64,000 nucleotides of DNA from Streptomyces olivochromogenes. GTDB taxonomy: Bacteria > Actinomycetota > Actinomycetes > Streptomycetales > Streptomycetaceae. Shown in pieces: positions 1 through 8,578 of this stretch. A program made the translations under genes and the position numbers. Where the stretch lies: the NCBI RefSeq assembly GCF_021538895.1, contig NZ_JADDRL010000012.1:1-64000 (forward strand), in the 5' to 3' direction. Each line of letters begins with the position of its first letter. Position 1 is the stretch's first letter. The notes below the pieces were generated by a model, which was given only the letters and a program-made list of their open reading frames with translations, searched no databases and was not told the DNA's origin.

Positions 1-117
1 CCCCGCACCGTCGACGACCCCGAGTGCGGCGCGGACCGAGCCGACGACCCGGGGCAGGGACACCGTCACGCCGGGGGGCACCGCGCGACCGTAGGCGGCA
101 ACTCCGGCACGGAGCAT
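1..117 (-). CDS. partial gene entering from the left edge, unknown product
   Basis: Reading leftward from an ATG at 117, the frame stays open to the window edge, begins MLRAGVAAYGRAV and has strongly G/C-biased third positions. That is typical of a real gene in this genome, and the opposite strand here lacks it. A GTG at 150 in the same frame is an alternative start; neither has a well-spaced ribosome binding site. Only 39 residues are visible and no family can be assigned. If real, it is divergent from the metalloprotease gene at 369, and the roughly 250 bp between them would hold both promoters. I see no convincing promoter or operator there. Confidence 0.35.
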   Translation of the reverse strand, partial: MLRAGVAAYGRAVPPGVTVSLPRVVGSVRAALGVVDGAG

Positions 118-368
118 CCCGGTTCGGGTCGTCGGCCGACTCCCCTTCACCTCGTGGACTACCGCCCATTTGCCCTATGGCATGTTCTGGTCAAATCTGT
201 CAGTCTTCCCGATGGTCGTGACTCCGTCCCCAGGAGGACACGGCGGACAACTCCCCAGTGATCTTCGAAACCGGTAACGCGTAACCCGCGGCCGCCCACC
301 GGCGCACCCAGGCCGGCCGGGCGGCCATCGAGCAGGCCGGAATCCCGGCCGCCGCAAAGGAGTTTCGT

Positions 369-2231
369 GTGAGATCGACCCCCCACAGAGCCCGCGTCGT
401 GAGCGCTCTCGCCGCCGCCGCGCTGGCCCTCGTCTTCCTGCCCGGTGCCCCGGCCTCCGCCGCCCAGCCGGCCACGGCTCCCGTGGCGGCCGCCTGCACG
501 CCGGCCCAGGTGGTGACCAACGGCGGCTTCGAGAGCGGCACTTCGCCCTGGAGCCAGTCGTCCTCCACCGTGATCACCAGCCGCAGCGGTCAGACCGCCC
601 ACGGCGGCAGCAGCTATGCCTGGCTGAACGGTGTGGGCAGCACGCACACCGACACGCTCTCGCAGAGCGTCACGATCCCGTCGGGGTGCAGCACCGCGAC
701 CCTGACCTTCTGGCTCCACATCGACACCACCGAGACGACGTCGTCCATCGCGTACGACAAGCTGACGGCGAAGATCGGCAGTACGACGCTCGCGACGTAC
801 TCGAACCTGAACAAGAACACCGGCTACGTGCAGAAGTCGTTCGACGTCTCGTCGTTCGCCGGCCAGACCGTGAGCGTCGCCTTCACCGGGTCGGAGGATT
901 CGAGCCTCCAGACGAGCTTCGTCCTCGACGACATCGCGCTCGACACCTCCGGCGGCACGACCCCGCCGGCGGACTCCACACGGACCCCGTCCGCGCCGTC
1001 GTACACCGTCAACTTGAGCAGCGACTCCAGCGGCACCGTCTGGACCGGTCACGAGAGCGCGACCTTCACCAACGCCTCCGCCACCGCGCTGAGCGAGGTG
1101 TACCTCCGGCTGTGGGACAACTACCACGGCACCTGCTCGGCCATGCCGATCACGGTCAGCAACGTCACCGGCGGCACGGCCGGCGCCCTCTCGGTCGGCT
1201 GCACGGCACTCAAGATCGCCCTGCCGGCACCGCTGAACCAGGGGCAGTCCGCCACCATCGGCTTCGACCTGGGCATCACCGTCCCCAGCGGTGCCGACCG
1301 GTTCGGCCACGACGGTGCCTTCAGCTTCATCGGCAACGCCCTGCCCGTCCTCGGGATCAGGGACGCGGCGGGCTGGCACCTGGACCCGTACACCAACAAC
1401 GGCGAGTCGTTCTACTCGCTGGCCGCCGACTTCAAGGTGACCCTCGACCACCCCAGCACCCTGCTGGTGCCGGCCACCGGCACGTCGAGCGACACCCCCG
1501 GCTCCAGCGGCCGTACGGTCACCACCGCCACCGCCTCCAAGGTCCGCGACTTCGCCTGGGCCGCCGGGCCCTTCAGCAAGATCTCCGGCACCTCGTCCGG
1601 CGGCGTCCCGGTGAACATCTACTCCGTCTCGGGCATCAGCTCGTCGAGCGCGCAGTCGATGCTCTCCACCGCGAAGACCGCGGTGGACGCCCACGCGGCA
1701 CGGTTCGGCGCCTACCCGTACGGCGAACTGGACGCGGTCATCGACAACAACTACTGGTTCGGCGGCATGGAGTACCCCGGCTTCGTCCTCGACCTGGTCA
1801 GCACCACGGCGCTCACCCACGAGATCGGGCACCAGTGGTGGTACGGGATCGTCGGCGACGACGAGTACACCAGCCCCTGGCTCGACGAGGCGTTCACCGA
1901 CTACGCCACCGACCTGGCCCTGAACAAGACCGGCACCAACTGCTGGAACAGCGTCTCCTGGGCCTCCTCGGCGGAGAAGATCACCAACTCCATGGCCTAC
2001 TGGGACGCCCACTCCTCCCGGTACTCCACCGTGGTCTACGGCTACGGCAAGTGCGCGCTGCACGATCTGCGGCGCCTCCTCGGTGACAGCACCATGGCCA
2101 AGCTGATGAAGGACTACGCCACTTCACACTGGTACGGCGTCTCCACCACGGCAGAGTTCAAGGCGGCCGCCCAGGCAGCCACCACCACGGATCTGACCTC
2201 GTTCTGGACCCAGCACCGTATCGACGGCTGA
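369..2231 (+). CDS. secreted M1-family zinc metallopeptidase with N-terminal carbohydrate-binding-like domain
   Basis: A 620-residue exported protein. The GTG start follows a good ribosome binding site (aaaggag, 356-362). Residues 1 to about 36 form a Sec signal peptide (basic start, Ala/Leu-rich core, ending around PASAAQ). Residues about 45-195 begin with NGGFESGTSPW, the usual opening of beta-sandwich carbohydrate-binding-like domains. A Thr/Ser/Pro linker follows, then an M1 peptidase region. Its zinc site is HEIGH at residues 484-488 with the third ligand Glu507, exactly the HExxH-18-E spacing. The sequence GGMEYPG is the equivalent of the GAMEN exopeptidase motif. M1 enzymes are aminopeptidases; the export signal implies extracellular peptide hydrolysis. 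The gene is monocistronic and ends at a hairpin shared with the convergent gene at 2305. Confidence 0.87.
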   Translation: MRSTPHRARVVSALAAAALALVFLPGAPASAAQPATAPVAAACTPAQVVTNGGFESGTSPWSQSSSTVITSRSGQTAHGGSSYAWLNGVGSTHTDTLSQSVTIPSGCSTATLTFWLHIDTTETTSSIAYDKLTAKIGSTTLATYSNLNKNTGYVQKSFDVSSFAGQTVSVAFTGSEDSSLQTSFVLDDIALDTSGGTTPPADSTRTPSAPSYTVNLSSDSSGTVWTGHESATFTNASATALSEVYLRLWDNYHGTCSAMPITVSNVTGGTAGALSVGCTALKIALPAPLNQGQSATIGFDLGITVPSGADRFGHDGAFSFIGNALPVLGIRDAAGWHLDPYTNNGESFYSLAADFKVTLDHPSTLLVPATGTSSDTPGSSGRTVTTATASKVRDFAWAAGPFSKISGTSSGGVPVNIYSVSGISSSSAQSMLSTAKTAVDAHAARFGAYPYGELDAVIDNNYWFGGMEYPGFVLDLVSTTALTHEIGHQWWYGIVGDDEYTSPWLDEAFTDYATDLALNKTGTNCWNSVSWASSAEKITNSMAYWDAHSSRYSTVVYGYGKCALHDLRRLLGDSTMAKLMKDYATSHWYGVSTTAEFKAAAQAATTTDLTSFWTQHRIDG

Positions 2232-2243
2232 CCCGGCACGAGA

Positions 2244-2281
2244 CGGCCGCGGCCGGCGCCCACCGGCGTCGCCCGCGGCCG
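2244..2281. terminator. hairpin between convergent genes
   Basis: CGGCCGCGG (2244-2252) pairs perfectly with CCGCGGCCG (2273-2281) around a 20-nt loop that can itself pair partly. It has no U-tract, as is usual in Streptomyces. It lies between the stops of the M1 peptidase (+) and the gene ending at 2305 (-), so it could serve both. Confidence 0.5.
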
Positions 2282-2304
2282 ACTCCGCCCTCAGTACGCG
2301 TATC

Positions 2305-3069
2305 TCAGTACACGTAGGCGGGCCAGTGCGGATCCTCCCAGCGGTCCGGACCCGTCAGGCCGAGCAGCCGTACGCGGTGCAGCAGTTCCTCGTCCGCGCC
2401 GTGGGCGCGGAGCCGCGCCGGAGCGTGCCGGACGAGCCAGGCCGTCAGCTCCTCACGCGTCTCCTCCTCGTCGTCCTCCCACGTGTCCCAGGGCAGCTCG
2501 TCACCGAGCAGGTCGCGCTCCCAGCGCGCCACCGCTTCGGCCAGCCGCCGGTCGGCGACGGGACCGCTGACCGTCTCCCAGGTCCGCAGCCACGGGGTCA
2601 GCGTGCCCGAGGCCTCGACGCTCAGCGCGAGCACCTGGTGGCCGAGCACGGGGGCATCCGCGGCGGTGAGCGTGTACACCCACCAGGCCGCCAGGAACTC
2701 CTCGACCGCGGCGGCCTGTTCGGCGGGCCAGCGACGCCAGTGGCCGAGCGCGAAACAACGCCCCGCCTCCTCCAGACCGAAGAGGGGCTCGATCGAGCCG
2801 TCGACGAGCGCGGTGGCGAACTGGGGCAGGATGCGGCGCAGCACGGCCGGGTGGTCGCTCCAGTCGATGGCGCGCCAGGTGCGGTGCAGGAGATCCGGGT
2901 CCAGCTCCGTGTCCGCCTCCTTGAGCCGCGCGAGATCCTCCGCGCTGCCCCAGTGGCACTCGCAGTTGTGCTCGTCGGGACGGGCGGTCATGCCGCGGAA
3001 GGTGGTGGCCAGGCCACTCAGCGCGGCATCGAGACGCTGTCGTGCCGAGGCGGGGCCGACGTCCGTCAC
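2305..3069 (-). CDS. uncharacterised protein coupled to flavin reductase
   Basis: A 254-residue protein I do not recognise. The GTG at 3069 shares four bases (GTGA, 3066-3069) with the stop of the flavin reductase gene, so the two are probably translationally coupled. The frame stays open upstream, but that part only shadows the flavin reductase. The N-terminal third carries NCECHWGSAEDLARLK, a Cys-x-Cys-His cluster that could bind metal. The rest is helical and rich in Trp and acidic residues, with no signal peptide or membrane segment, so a soluble cytosolic protein is expected. A 13-bp near-direct repeat (ctcagtac, g or a, cgta) covers its last codons and the bases just beyond the stop. 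Confidence 0.7.
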   Translation of the reverse strand: MTDVGPASARQRLDAALSGLATTFRGMTARPDEHNCECHWGSAEDLARLKEADTELDPDLLHRTWRAIDWSDHPAVLRRILPQFATALVDGSIEPLFGLEEAGRCFALGHWRRWPAEQAAAVEEFLAAWWVYTLTAADAPVLGHQVLALSVEASGTLTPWLRTWETVSGPVADRRLAEAVARWERDLLGDELPWDTWEDDEEETREELTAWLVRHAPARLRAHGADEELLHRVRLLGLTGPDRWEDPHWPAYVY

Positions 3070-3728
3070 GACTGTCCGCCGTCGACGCCGGTGCCGGTCG
3101 TGCCCGTCGTGTCGGTCGTGCCGGTCCAGTCCCGGTACGGGACGCGTGCCAAATCGTGGACCTCGCCGACCGTGCCCCACTCGTTCCGGCCCAGCCGGGA
3201 CAGGGGCCGCAGCAGTCCGATCTCCGGGTGACCGTCCACCAGGACGTCCTCGCTGACGACGGCGTGCACCACCCGGCCGAACACCACCGTGCAGTTGCCC
3301 AGCCCGAGCGTCGCGTGCAGCGTGCACTCCAGCGCGACGGGGGAGGCGGCCACCCGCGGCGGCTTCACCCTGAGCGAGGGCTCCCGTTCGACACCCACCG
3401 CGTCGAACTCGCCCTCCTTCCTGGGGAAGTCCGTCGCGGTCGCGTTGATCTGCTCGAAGAGCGGCTCGGGAGCGAAGTTGACGACGAACTCGCCGCTCTC
3501 CTCGACGTTGCGCAGCGAGTCCTTGCGCCCCACGGACGTGAACTGCACGACAGGCGGATCGGTGCTGGCCACCGTGAAGAACGAGTGCGGGGCCAGGTTG
3601 GCCGTCTCCCCGTCCGCGGTGAGGGTCGAGACCCAGGCGATCGGCCGGGGCACGATCACCGCGGTGAGCAGACGGTAGAAGGAGCCCGGATCGAGGGCCT
3701 CCGGCGAGTAGTCGACGCGCATGACCAC
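3066..3728 (-). CDS. flavin reductase family protein (DIM6/NTAB-type, FMN-binding)
   Basis: A 220-residue protein with the flavin reductase-like split-barrel fold. The N-terminal part, with PRPIAWVSTL, NLAPHSFFTVAS, PPVVQFTS and DSLRNVEESGEFVVN, is the FMN-binding core conserved in this family. The last 20 residues are a low-complexity Thr/Gly tail (TGTTDTTGTTGTG). Members use NAD(P)H or partner proteins to reduce flavin, or act as flavin-dependent oxidoreductases; the substrate cannot be read from sequence. It is the first gene of a two-gene unit with the protein at 2305. The start is ATG 3728 or the in-frame ATG at 3722. Confidence 0.85.
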   Translation of the reverse strand: MVMRVDYSPEALDPGSFYRLLTAVIVPRPIAWVSTLTADGETANLAPHSFFTVASTDPPVVQFTSVGRKDSLRNVEESGEFVVNFAPEPLFEQINATATDFPRKEGEFDAVGVEREPSLRVKPPRVAASPVALECTLHATLGLGNCTVVFGRVVHAVVSEDVLVDGHPEIGLLRPLSRLGRNEWGTVGEVHDLARVPYRDWTGTTDTTGTTGTGVDGGQS

Positions 3729-3731
3729 ACG

Positions 3732-4964
3732 CTATGCACCCGGGTACGTGGACACGTCACCCGCCCCCTGGTCGGGGAGCAGGCAGGCGGTCAGGGCGGC
3801 GACGTCGTCGCGCAGCCGGTCGTGGCTGTAGTCGAGCAGGTCGTGGTGGAGCCGGACCAGGAGTTCCCGGTGCGGGAGACGACCCCAGGACCGGACCCGG
3901 TCGACGAGCGGATAGAAGGAACCGTCCGGGGCGCGGGTCTCCGTGATGCCGTCCGTGTACATCAGCATCTGGTCGCCGGGACGGAACGCGTGGACGTCGA
4001 CGTGGTACGGCTCGCCGACGAGCATCCCGAGGTTCAGCGGCGGCCCCGACCGTCCCGTGCCCAGCTCGCGCACCTCGCCGGAGCGGATCAGCAGCGGCGG
4101 CGGGTGCCCGCAGTTGACGATCCGCAGGACCTGGTCCTCGGCGGCGATCTCGGCGAAGACGGCGGTGACGAACCGCTCGCCCACCTCGCTGCCGGACATC
4201 AGCTCGGCCCGGCGCGCCATGCTGGTCTCGACCCGACCCGCCAGGGCGGGCAGGTCGGCCTCCTCGTGCGCTGCCTCCCGGAACGCGCCGAGCAGGGTGG
4301 CCGCGGTCTCCACCGCGAGCAGTCCCTTGCCGCGCACGTCGCCGATGACCAGGCGGACCCCGTGCGTCGTGGGCACGGCCTCGTAGAGGTCACCGCCGAT
4401 CCGCGCCTCCGCGGCGGCGGACACGTAAAAGCTGTCCACCAGGAGGGCGCCGATGCGGTGCGGAAGCGGTCTGAGCAGCACGTGCTGCGCGATGTCCGCC
4501 ACGAAGCGGACATCGGCGAGTGTGCGCTCCCGGCGTGTGCGGTGGGAGGCCAGGATGGTGGCGAGGGCGCCCACCAGGGCGGTGCAGATGTAGGCGGTCA
4601 CATAGTGCCGGTCCCAGAGGTAGCCGACGGACCGGCCCGCGCAGCACGGGGTCCCGGCCAGGACTCCCTCGAAGACGATCGCGAAGGCCGTGACACCGGC
4701 GACGAAGACGGGCCCGTGCGCGAAGGCGGCCACCAGCGGCAGGGCGATCAGCAGAAAGCTCACCGGCCACTGCACCGGGGTGAGGGGCTCCAGCGCCAGG
4801 ACCCCGGCGACGTAGAAGACGGGCAGCCAGCGCATCCACGCCGGGTCCGCGGGCAGCCGCCGACGATCGGGGGCGGCCGCCTCGATCGCGGGGCGGTGCC
4901 GCCTCACCGCACGCTCCCGCGCACCGCTGTCGCCGTGTCGCCGAGGCGGCCCGGGGCGGGGCAT
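3732..4964 (-). CDS. membrane-bound PP2C-type Ser/Thr phosphatase (SpoIIE/RsbU-like)
   Basis: About 410 residues with ATG at 4964; an upstream in-frame GTG at 5027 would add 21 residues. Several hydrophobic segments at about residues 45-135 anchor it in the membrane. The C-terminal 230 residues form a PPM phosphatase domain with the metal-binding motifs in order: GGDLYEA, IGDVRGKG, YTDGITETR and RDDVAAL. In Streptomyces such proteins dephosphorylate anti-sigma-factor antagonists in sigma-B-like partner-switching pathways. No anti-sigma or antagonist gene is adjacent, so the partner is unknown. It ends three bases before the flavin reductase gene starts and could be co-transcribed with it. Confidence 0.87.
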   Translation of the reverse strand: MPRPGPPRRHGDSGARERAVRRHRPAIEAAAPDRRRLPADPAWMRWLPVFYVAGVLALEPLTPVQWPVSFLLIALPLVAAFAHGPVFVAGVTAFAIVFEGVLAGTPCCAGRSVGYLWDRHYVTAYICTALVGALATILASHRTRRERTLADVRFVADIAQHVLLRPLPHRIGALLVDSFYVSAAAEARIGGDLYEAVPTTHGVRLVIGDVRGKGLLAVETAATLLGAFREAAHEEADLPALAGRVETSMARRAELMSGSEVGERFVTAVFAEIAAEDQVLRIVNCGHPPPLLIRSGEVRELGTGRSGPPLNLGMLVGEPYHVDVHAFRPGDQMLMYTDGITETRAPDGSFYPLVDRVRSWGRLPHRELLVRLHHDLLDYSHDRLRDDVAALTACLLPDQGAGDVSTYPGA

Positions 4965-5237
4965 GCGGGCGGACGGGTGGCCCGACGGCTCGACTGACGC
5001 GGCCTGCACACACGGAACTCCCGGCACAAGATCTCAGCAAGGGCCCCAGCCTGTTGCGCCCGACCCCGGCCCGCCGGTCATTGCTCCACTCAGCGGCATG
5101 TCCGCTCGCGCCGCGTACCTCCCGGCCGGTGGCCGCGGGTGGCGGGCAAACGGTGGCGTCGCGGCGTGGCATTCCCCGGGCACGTCGCCGCACGGTGAGT
5201 ATTACTGGCCGTTGCTCCGGAAGATCGGGAGGCAGAC

Positions 5238-6311
5238 GTGACGGTGAACCGGATCGGTCTGGTCGTGCACAGCGGGCGCGCGGAAGCCGCGGAGGCCGCA
5301 CGGACCGTACGCGACTGGTGTGCCGAACACGCCGTGCCGTGCACGGACATCGACGTGTGGCGGCACGGCGACCGGCACAGTGCCCGGTACGAGGTCGACG
5401 CGGCGGGCGATCCCGACCTCGTCGTCACCCTGGGCGGTGACGGCACGTTCCTGCGCGGCGCCCGGCTGGCCGCCGCGAACGACGCCCTCGTGCTGGGCGT
5501 GGACCTCGGGCGGGTGGGCTTTCTGACGGAGGTCCCGGCGGCGGCCGTGCGCGCCGCGCTGGACTCCGTGCGGGAGAACCGGCACTCGGTCGAGGAGCGC
5601 ATGCTGCTGACGATGCGCGCATCGCGCCGCCTGGAGGTGCCCACCGACATGGAGGCCCTACTGCGCTACGGCCGCGGCCCCATGCTGCCGCCGCCCCGCG
5701 TGCGCACCGACTGCGAGGTGGACCGCGACTGGGGCATCGCCCTGAACGTCATGGCGCTCAACGACATCGTCCTGGAGAAGCTGGCCCGCGACCGGCAGGT
5801 GTCGGTCGGTGTCTACGTCTCCGGCAGACTCCTCGCGTCCTACTCCGCCGACGCGCTGCTGGTGGCCACGCCGACGGGCTCGACCGCCTACAGCTTCGCC
5901 GCCGGCGGGCCGGTCGTGTCGCCCCGTGCGCACGGGCTGGTGTTCACGCCGGTCGCCCCGCACATGACGTTCAACCGGTCGGTCGTCACGGCTCCGGACG
6001 AGCCCGTCGGCCTGCGCGTGCTCGAACGCTCCGGGCAGGCGGCGGTCAGCATCGACGGGCAGCTACGGGGCGTGCTCGACCCGGGGGACTGGATCGGGGT
6101 GTACGCGGCTCCGCGCACGCTGCGGGCGGTCCGCTTCGGGCCGATGGACTTCTACGGCCGGCTGCGCGAGCGGATGAACCTGACCGACGCCCCGGCCGCG
6201 GTCGCCGACGGGACCCCCGCTCCGCTGTGGTCGGTGACCACTCCTCCGCCCCGGGACCTGGCCCATCTCTCCTTGCTGACCGGCCCGGACGACGTGGCGC
6301 CGGCCTTCTAG
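5238..6311 (+). CDS. nadK: NAD kinase family protein
   Basis: A 357-residue protein whose GTG start is preceded by gggagg. It has the signature loop LGGDGTF (GGDGT at residues 66-70), the ALNDIVLEK segment and TPTGSTAYSFAAGGP, which together define NAD kinases (ATP or polyphosphate plus NAD to NADP). It is longer than the usual 290-310 residues. The extra material lies around residues 130-165 (LEVPTDMEALLRYGRGPMLPPP), between the GGDGT half and the ND motif, plus a short C-terminal tail. Streptomycetes carry more than one NAD kinase and this divergent, unlinked copy is probably accessory. It is divergent from the PP2C gene, with 273 bp between the starts. Confidence 0.87.
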   Translation: MTVNRIGLVVHSGRAEAAEAARTVRDWCAEHAVPCTDIDVWRHGDRHSARYEVDAAGDPDLVVTLGGDGTFLRGARLAAANDALVLGVDLGRVGFLTEVPAAAVRAALDSVRENRHSVEERMLLTMRASRRLEVPTDMEALLRYGRGPMLPPPRVRTDCEVDRDWGIALNVMALNDIVLEKLARDRQVSVGVYVSGRLLASYSADALLVATPTGSTAYSFAAGGPVVSPRAHGLVFTPVAPHMTFNRSVVTAPDEPVGLRVLERSGQAAVSIDGQLRGVLDPGDWIGVYAAPRTLRAVRFGPMDFYGRLRERMNLTDAPAAVADGTPAPLWSVTTPPPRDLAHLSLLTGPDDVAPAF

Positions 6312-6434
6312 GCAACGCCGCCCCCCTCACTCGTTCGGGGCGCCCGGCGGGGCGTCTGCGCGTCTGCGCGTGCCGGGGCTGCCGGAGTGTGCGCAGGGTG
6401 AGATGCGTGGGTCTCGTGACAACAGTGAGGGGCG

Positions 6435-7457
6435 ATGATCGTTTCGCTGGTGTCGATGCCGGAAGGGATCACCACTCGCGCGGATCTGGCTCAGGCGCGC
6501 GAGCGTCTCGCGGAGTCCGACTTCCTGCTCGTCGACATCCAGTTGCCGGAGGAGGAGCCGGCCGACGAGGGGATCGGCCCCGGGGCGGGGATCGCCGAGG
6601 ATCCTCGGATCGCGCACCAGCTCGGTGTGGAGGCCTACAACCTGCCCTGGTTCGGCCGGGCGGGCGAAGCCGCGCGGGCCGACTTCCTCGGGGACGCCGC
6701 GGGGTTCGTCGTGCCCGTGGTCGAGGACTCACGGGTCACCCACGTCCATGTCCTGGTGACCGAGCGGTTCGTGATCACGGTGCACTGGGGGCAGATCGCC
6801 ATGCTGGGGACGTTCGCCGCGCGACTGGTGCCCGAGCAGCCGCCCGACACCGTGGCCGCCATGTTCCTGCTGCTGCAGGAAGCTCTGGAGACCTTCCGGC
6901 GGGCCGCGCTGGCCTGCCTGCTGGCGGTGGAGGACCTGGAGGACGAGATGTTCGAGCGGCGACGTCCCGAGCAGGTCTACAACCTGGCGCGGCTACGACG
7001 ACGCTCCGCCCTGCTCCATCACAGCCTGCTGCCCTACCTCCAGGCGACGGACGAACTCGTCACCCGGCGGATGATGAGCCGGAACTTCCCCGAGGAACGC
7101 CAGCGGCTGGCGCGTGAGTTCCAGAACGCGAGCAGGCTGGTGCTCGCGGACATCGAATCCTTGCAGGACGCCTCGCGGCGGGCGCTCTCCAGCTACTCCT
7201 CGCTCGTCTCCGGCGAGCAGAACAACGTGATCAACCGACTGGCCATCGTGTCGACGATCTTCCTGCCGCTGTCGTTCCTGACCGGGTACTTCGGTATGAA
7301 CTTCACTTACCTGACCGACGAGTTGGAGAGCAAGATCGTCTTTTGGATGCTGGCCGTCGGGCTGCAGGTGGCCGTCCTGGTCGCCGCCCTCTACGTGCTG
7401 CATCGCATGCACCTGTGGCGCAAGCTCCGCGATGACGAAGGCACGGACGACCGCTGA
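6435..7457 (+). CDS. CorA-family magnesium/divalent cation transporter
   Basis: A 340-residue protein with ATG at 6435 after tgagggg. The large cytoplasmic domain ends in two C-terminal membrane helices: LAIVSTIFLPLSFLTGYFGMNF and a second at about residues 305-325. The YFGMN signature after the first helix is the CorA selectivity motif. CorA proteins are pentameric channels for Mg2+ (sometimes Co2+, Ni2+ or Zn2+). The N-terminal 60 residues are acidic (PEEEPADEGIG). It is monocistronic and ends in a tandem-repeat spacer shared with the convergent SHOCT gene. Confidence 0.87.
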   Translation: MIVSLVSMPEGITTRADLAQARERLAESDFLLVDIQLPEEEPADEGIGPGAGIAEDPRIAHQLGVEAYNLPWFGRAGEAARADFLGDAAGFVVPVVEDSRVTHVHVLVTERFVITVHWGQIAMLGTFAARLVPEQPPDTVAAMFLLLQEALETFRRAALACLLAVEDLEDEMFERRRPEQVYNLARLRRRSALLHHSLLPYLQATDELVTRRMMSRNFPEERQRLAREFQNASRLVLADIESLQDASRRALSSYSSLVSGEQNNVINRLAIVSTIFLPLSFLTGYFGMNFTYLTDELESKIVFWMLAVGLQVAVLVAALYVLHRMHLWRKLRDDEGTDDR

Positions 7458-7465
7458 CACCGAGC

Positions 7466-7498
7466 CGGTACCTCGGCGGTACCTCTGCGGTACCTCGG
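7466..7498. repeat. three tandem 11-bp repeats
   Basis: Three abutting 11-mers, cggtacctcgg, cggtacctctg and cggtacctcgg, fill the 43-bp gap between the stop of the CorA gene and the stop of the SHOCT gene. Each copy contains the palindrome GGTACC. No hairpin terminator is otherwise visible between these convergent genes. Confidence 0.75.
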
Positions 7499-7500
7499 CG

Positions 7501-7833
7501 TCAGCCCAGGACCCGGCGCTTCTGCGCCTCGAACTCCTCGTCCGTGAGCACCCCTTGCGCCTTGAGCTCACCCAGCTCCTTGAGCTGGTCGATCTTGCTG
7601 CTCATGTCGTCGGCGACGGTGGGCGGCGTGCTGGGGGCGGGCGGCGGCGGTACGGGGGGCTGCGGCGCCGACTGTTGGTAGGCCGCCTGCTGCTCGTAGG
7701 CCGTCGGCTGCTGCTGTTCGTAGTCCTGCTGTGCCCAGCGCCCCGCCTGCCGTCGTGACACACGGTTGGACACGGCGGTGGCGGTTCCGGCGACGACGGC
7801 GGTACGCGCGACGCCGCGAAGGAGTCCTGGCAT
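7501..7833 (-). CDS. small SHOCT-domain protein
   Basis: About 110 residues from ATG 7833; ATG 7839 adds two residues. The N-terminus is hydrophobic/basic (PGLLRGVARTAVVAGTATAV), followed by a Gln/Tyr/Ala and Pro-rich linker. The C-terminal 30 residues, with IDQLKELGELKAQGVLTDEEF, are a standard SHOCT domain, a short helical oligomerisation module found at protein termini. Function is unknown. It lies 32 bp downstream of the DUF6325-like gene on the same strand and may be co-transcribed with it. Confidence 0.82.
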   Translation of the reverse strand: MPGLLRGVARTAVVAGTATAVSNRVSRRQAGRWAQQDYEQQQPTAYEQQAAYQQSAPQPPVPPPPAPSTPPTVADDMSSKIDQLKELGELKAQGVLTDEEFEAQKRRVLG

Positions 7834-7865
7834 GTTCACTCATCTCCCACACACTGCGCCGCGGT

Positions 7866-8330
7866 TCAGGCGGCCGCGGGTCCGCTGCTGGGCGGTGTCG
7901 TCCCCTCCACCGAGTCCAGGCAGGCCAGCAGTGCCTGGACCGGGATGCGGCCGTTGGCCACGAGCTGGGCCCCGCTGCGCCGGAGCGCGCGGGCCAGGGG
8001 CGCCGCCCACAGGTTCTCGTAGATCAGGACCGCGGCGGCGTTGCCGGGCTCCAGCGCGGCACCGGCCTCGTCGAGGTCGCTCTGGTCCAACAGCCCGGAC
8101 GAGGCGCCCTCGAAGACCGTCAGATCGACTTCGCCGCCGCCGACGTCCCGCAGCTCCAGCGCGGTGACCGACCCGTCGCCGTCCTTGCGGACGAAGGCCA
8201 GGTCCATGATCCGGATGATCCCCCGCTCGGCGAGATCGACGAGCATGGGGAACGCCTCGCCGGTCATGCGGTTGCCGGGGAACTCCATGACCACGTAGTC
8301 GACGGGGCCCATGTCTTCGACATCGTTCAT
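7866..8330 (-). CDS. DUF6325-like small acidic protein
   Basis: 154 residues. The ATG at 8330 is chosen because aggag sits seven bases upstream; the frame is open further upstream but that part is not protein-like. It begins MNDVEDMGPVDYVVMEFPGN and continues with a ferredoxin-like pattern of strands and helices, including LAERGIIRIMDLAFVRKDGDG and LIYENLWAAPLARALRRSG. This matches what I remember as the DUF6325 family of small actinobacterial proteins, often found next to SHOCT proteins as here. Function is unknown. Confidence 0.78.
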   Translation of the reverse strand: MNDVEDMGPVDYVVMEFPGNRMTGEAFPMLVDLAERGIIRIMDLAFVRKDGDGSVTALELRDVGGGEVDLTVFEGASSGLLDQSDLDEAGAALEPGNAAAVLIYENLWAAPLARALRRSGAQLVANGRIPVQALLACLDSVEGTTPPSSGPAAA

Positions 8331-8578
8331 GACCACTCCTCGGAGCGGGACGGGCGTCCGGGCAGGTGAGCCGGGCCCTCCTCCGGAGCGGCGACGCGGC
8401 GCGACCGGGACTGGGGACCGTACTCCACAGCCCATTCCAACACGCGGCAGGAGGCGTCGCACTTCCGGGCGATCCCGTGCGGCGAGCGGTCGGCGGGCCC
8501 GGCGCCGGGGCGATGTGCGGGCCGGTGAGCCGCGTGCTGCAATGGGCCGGAGATCACCGGGACAGCGAGGAGTGCGCC

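Noticed and set aside
2290..2316. 13-bp near-direct repeat at the end of the gene at 2305
   Set aside because: One mismatch, two copies and no function suggested; likely replication slippage.
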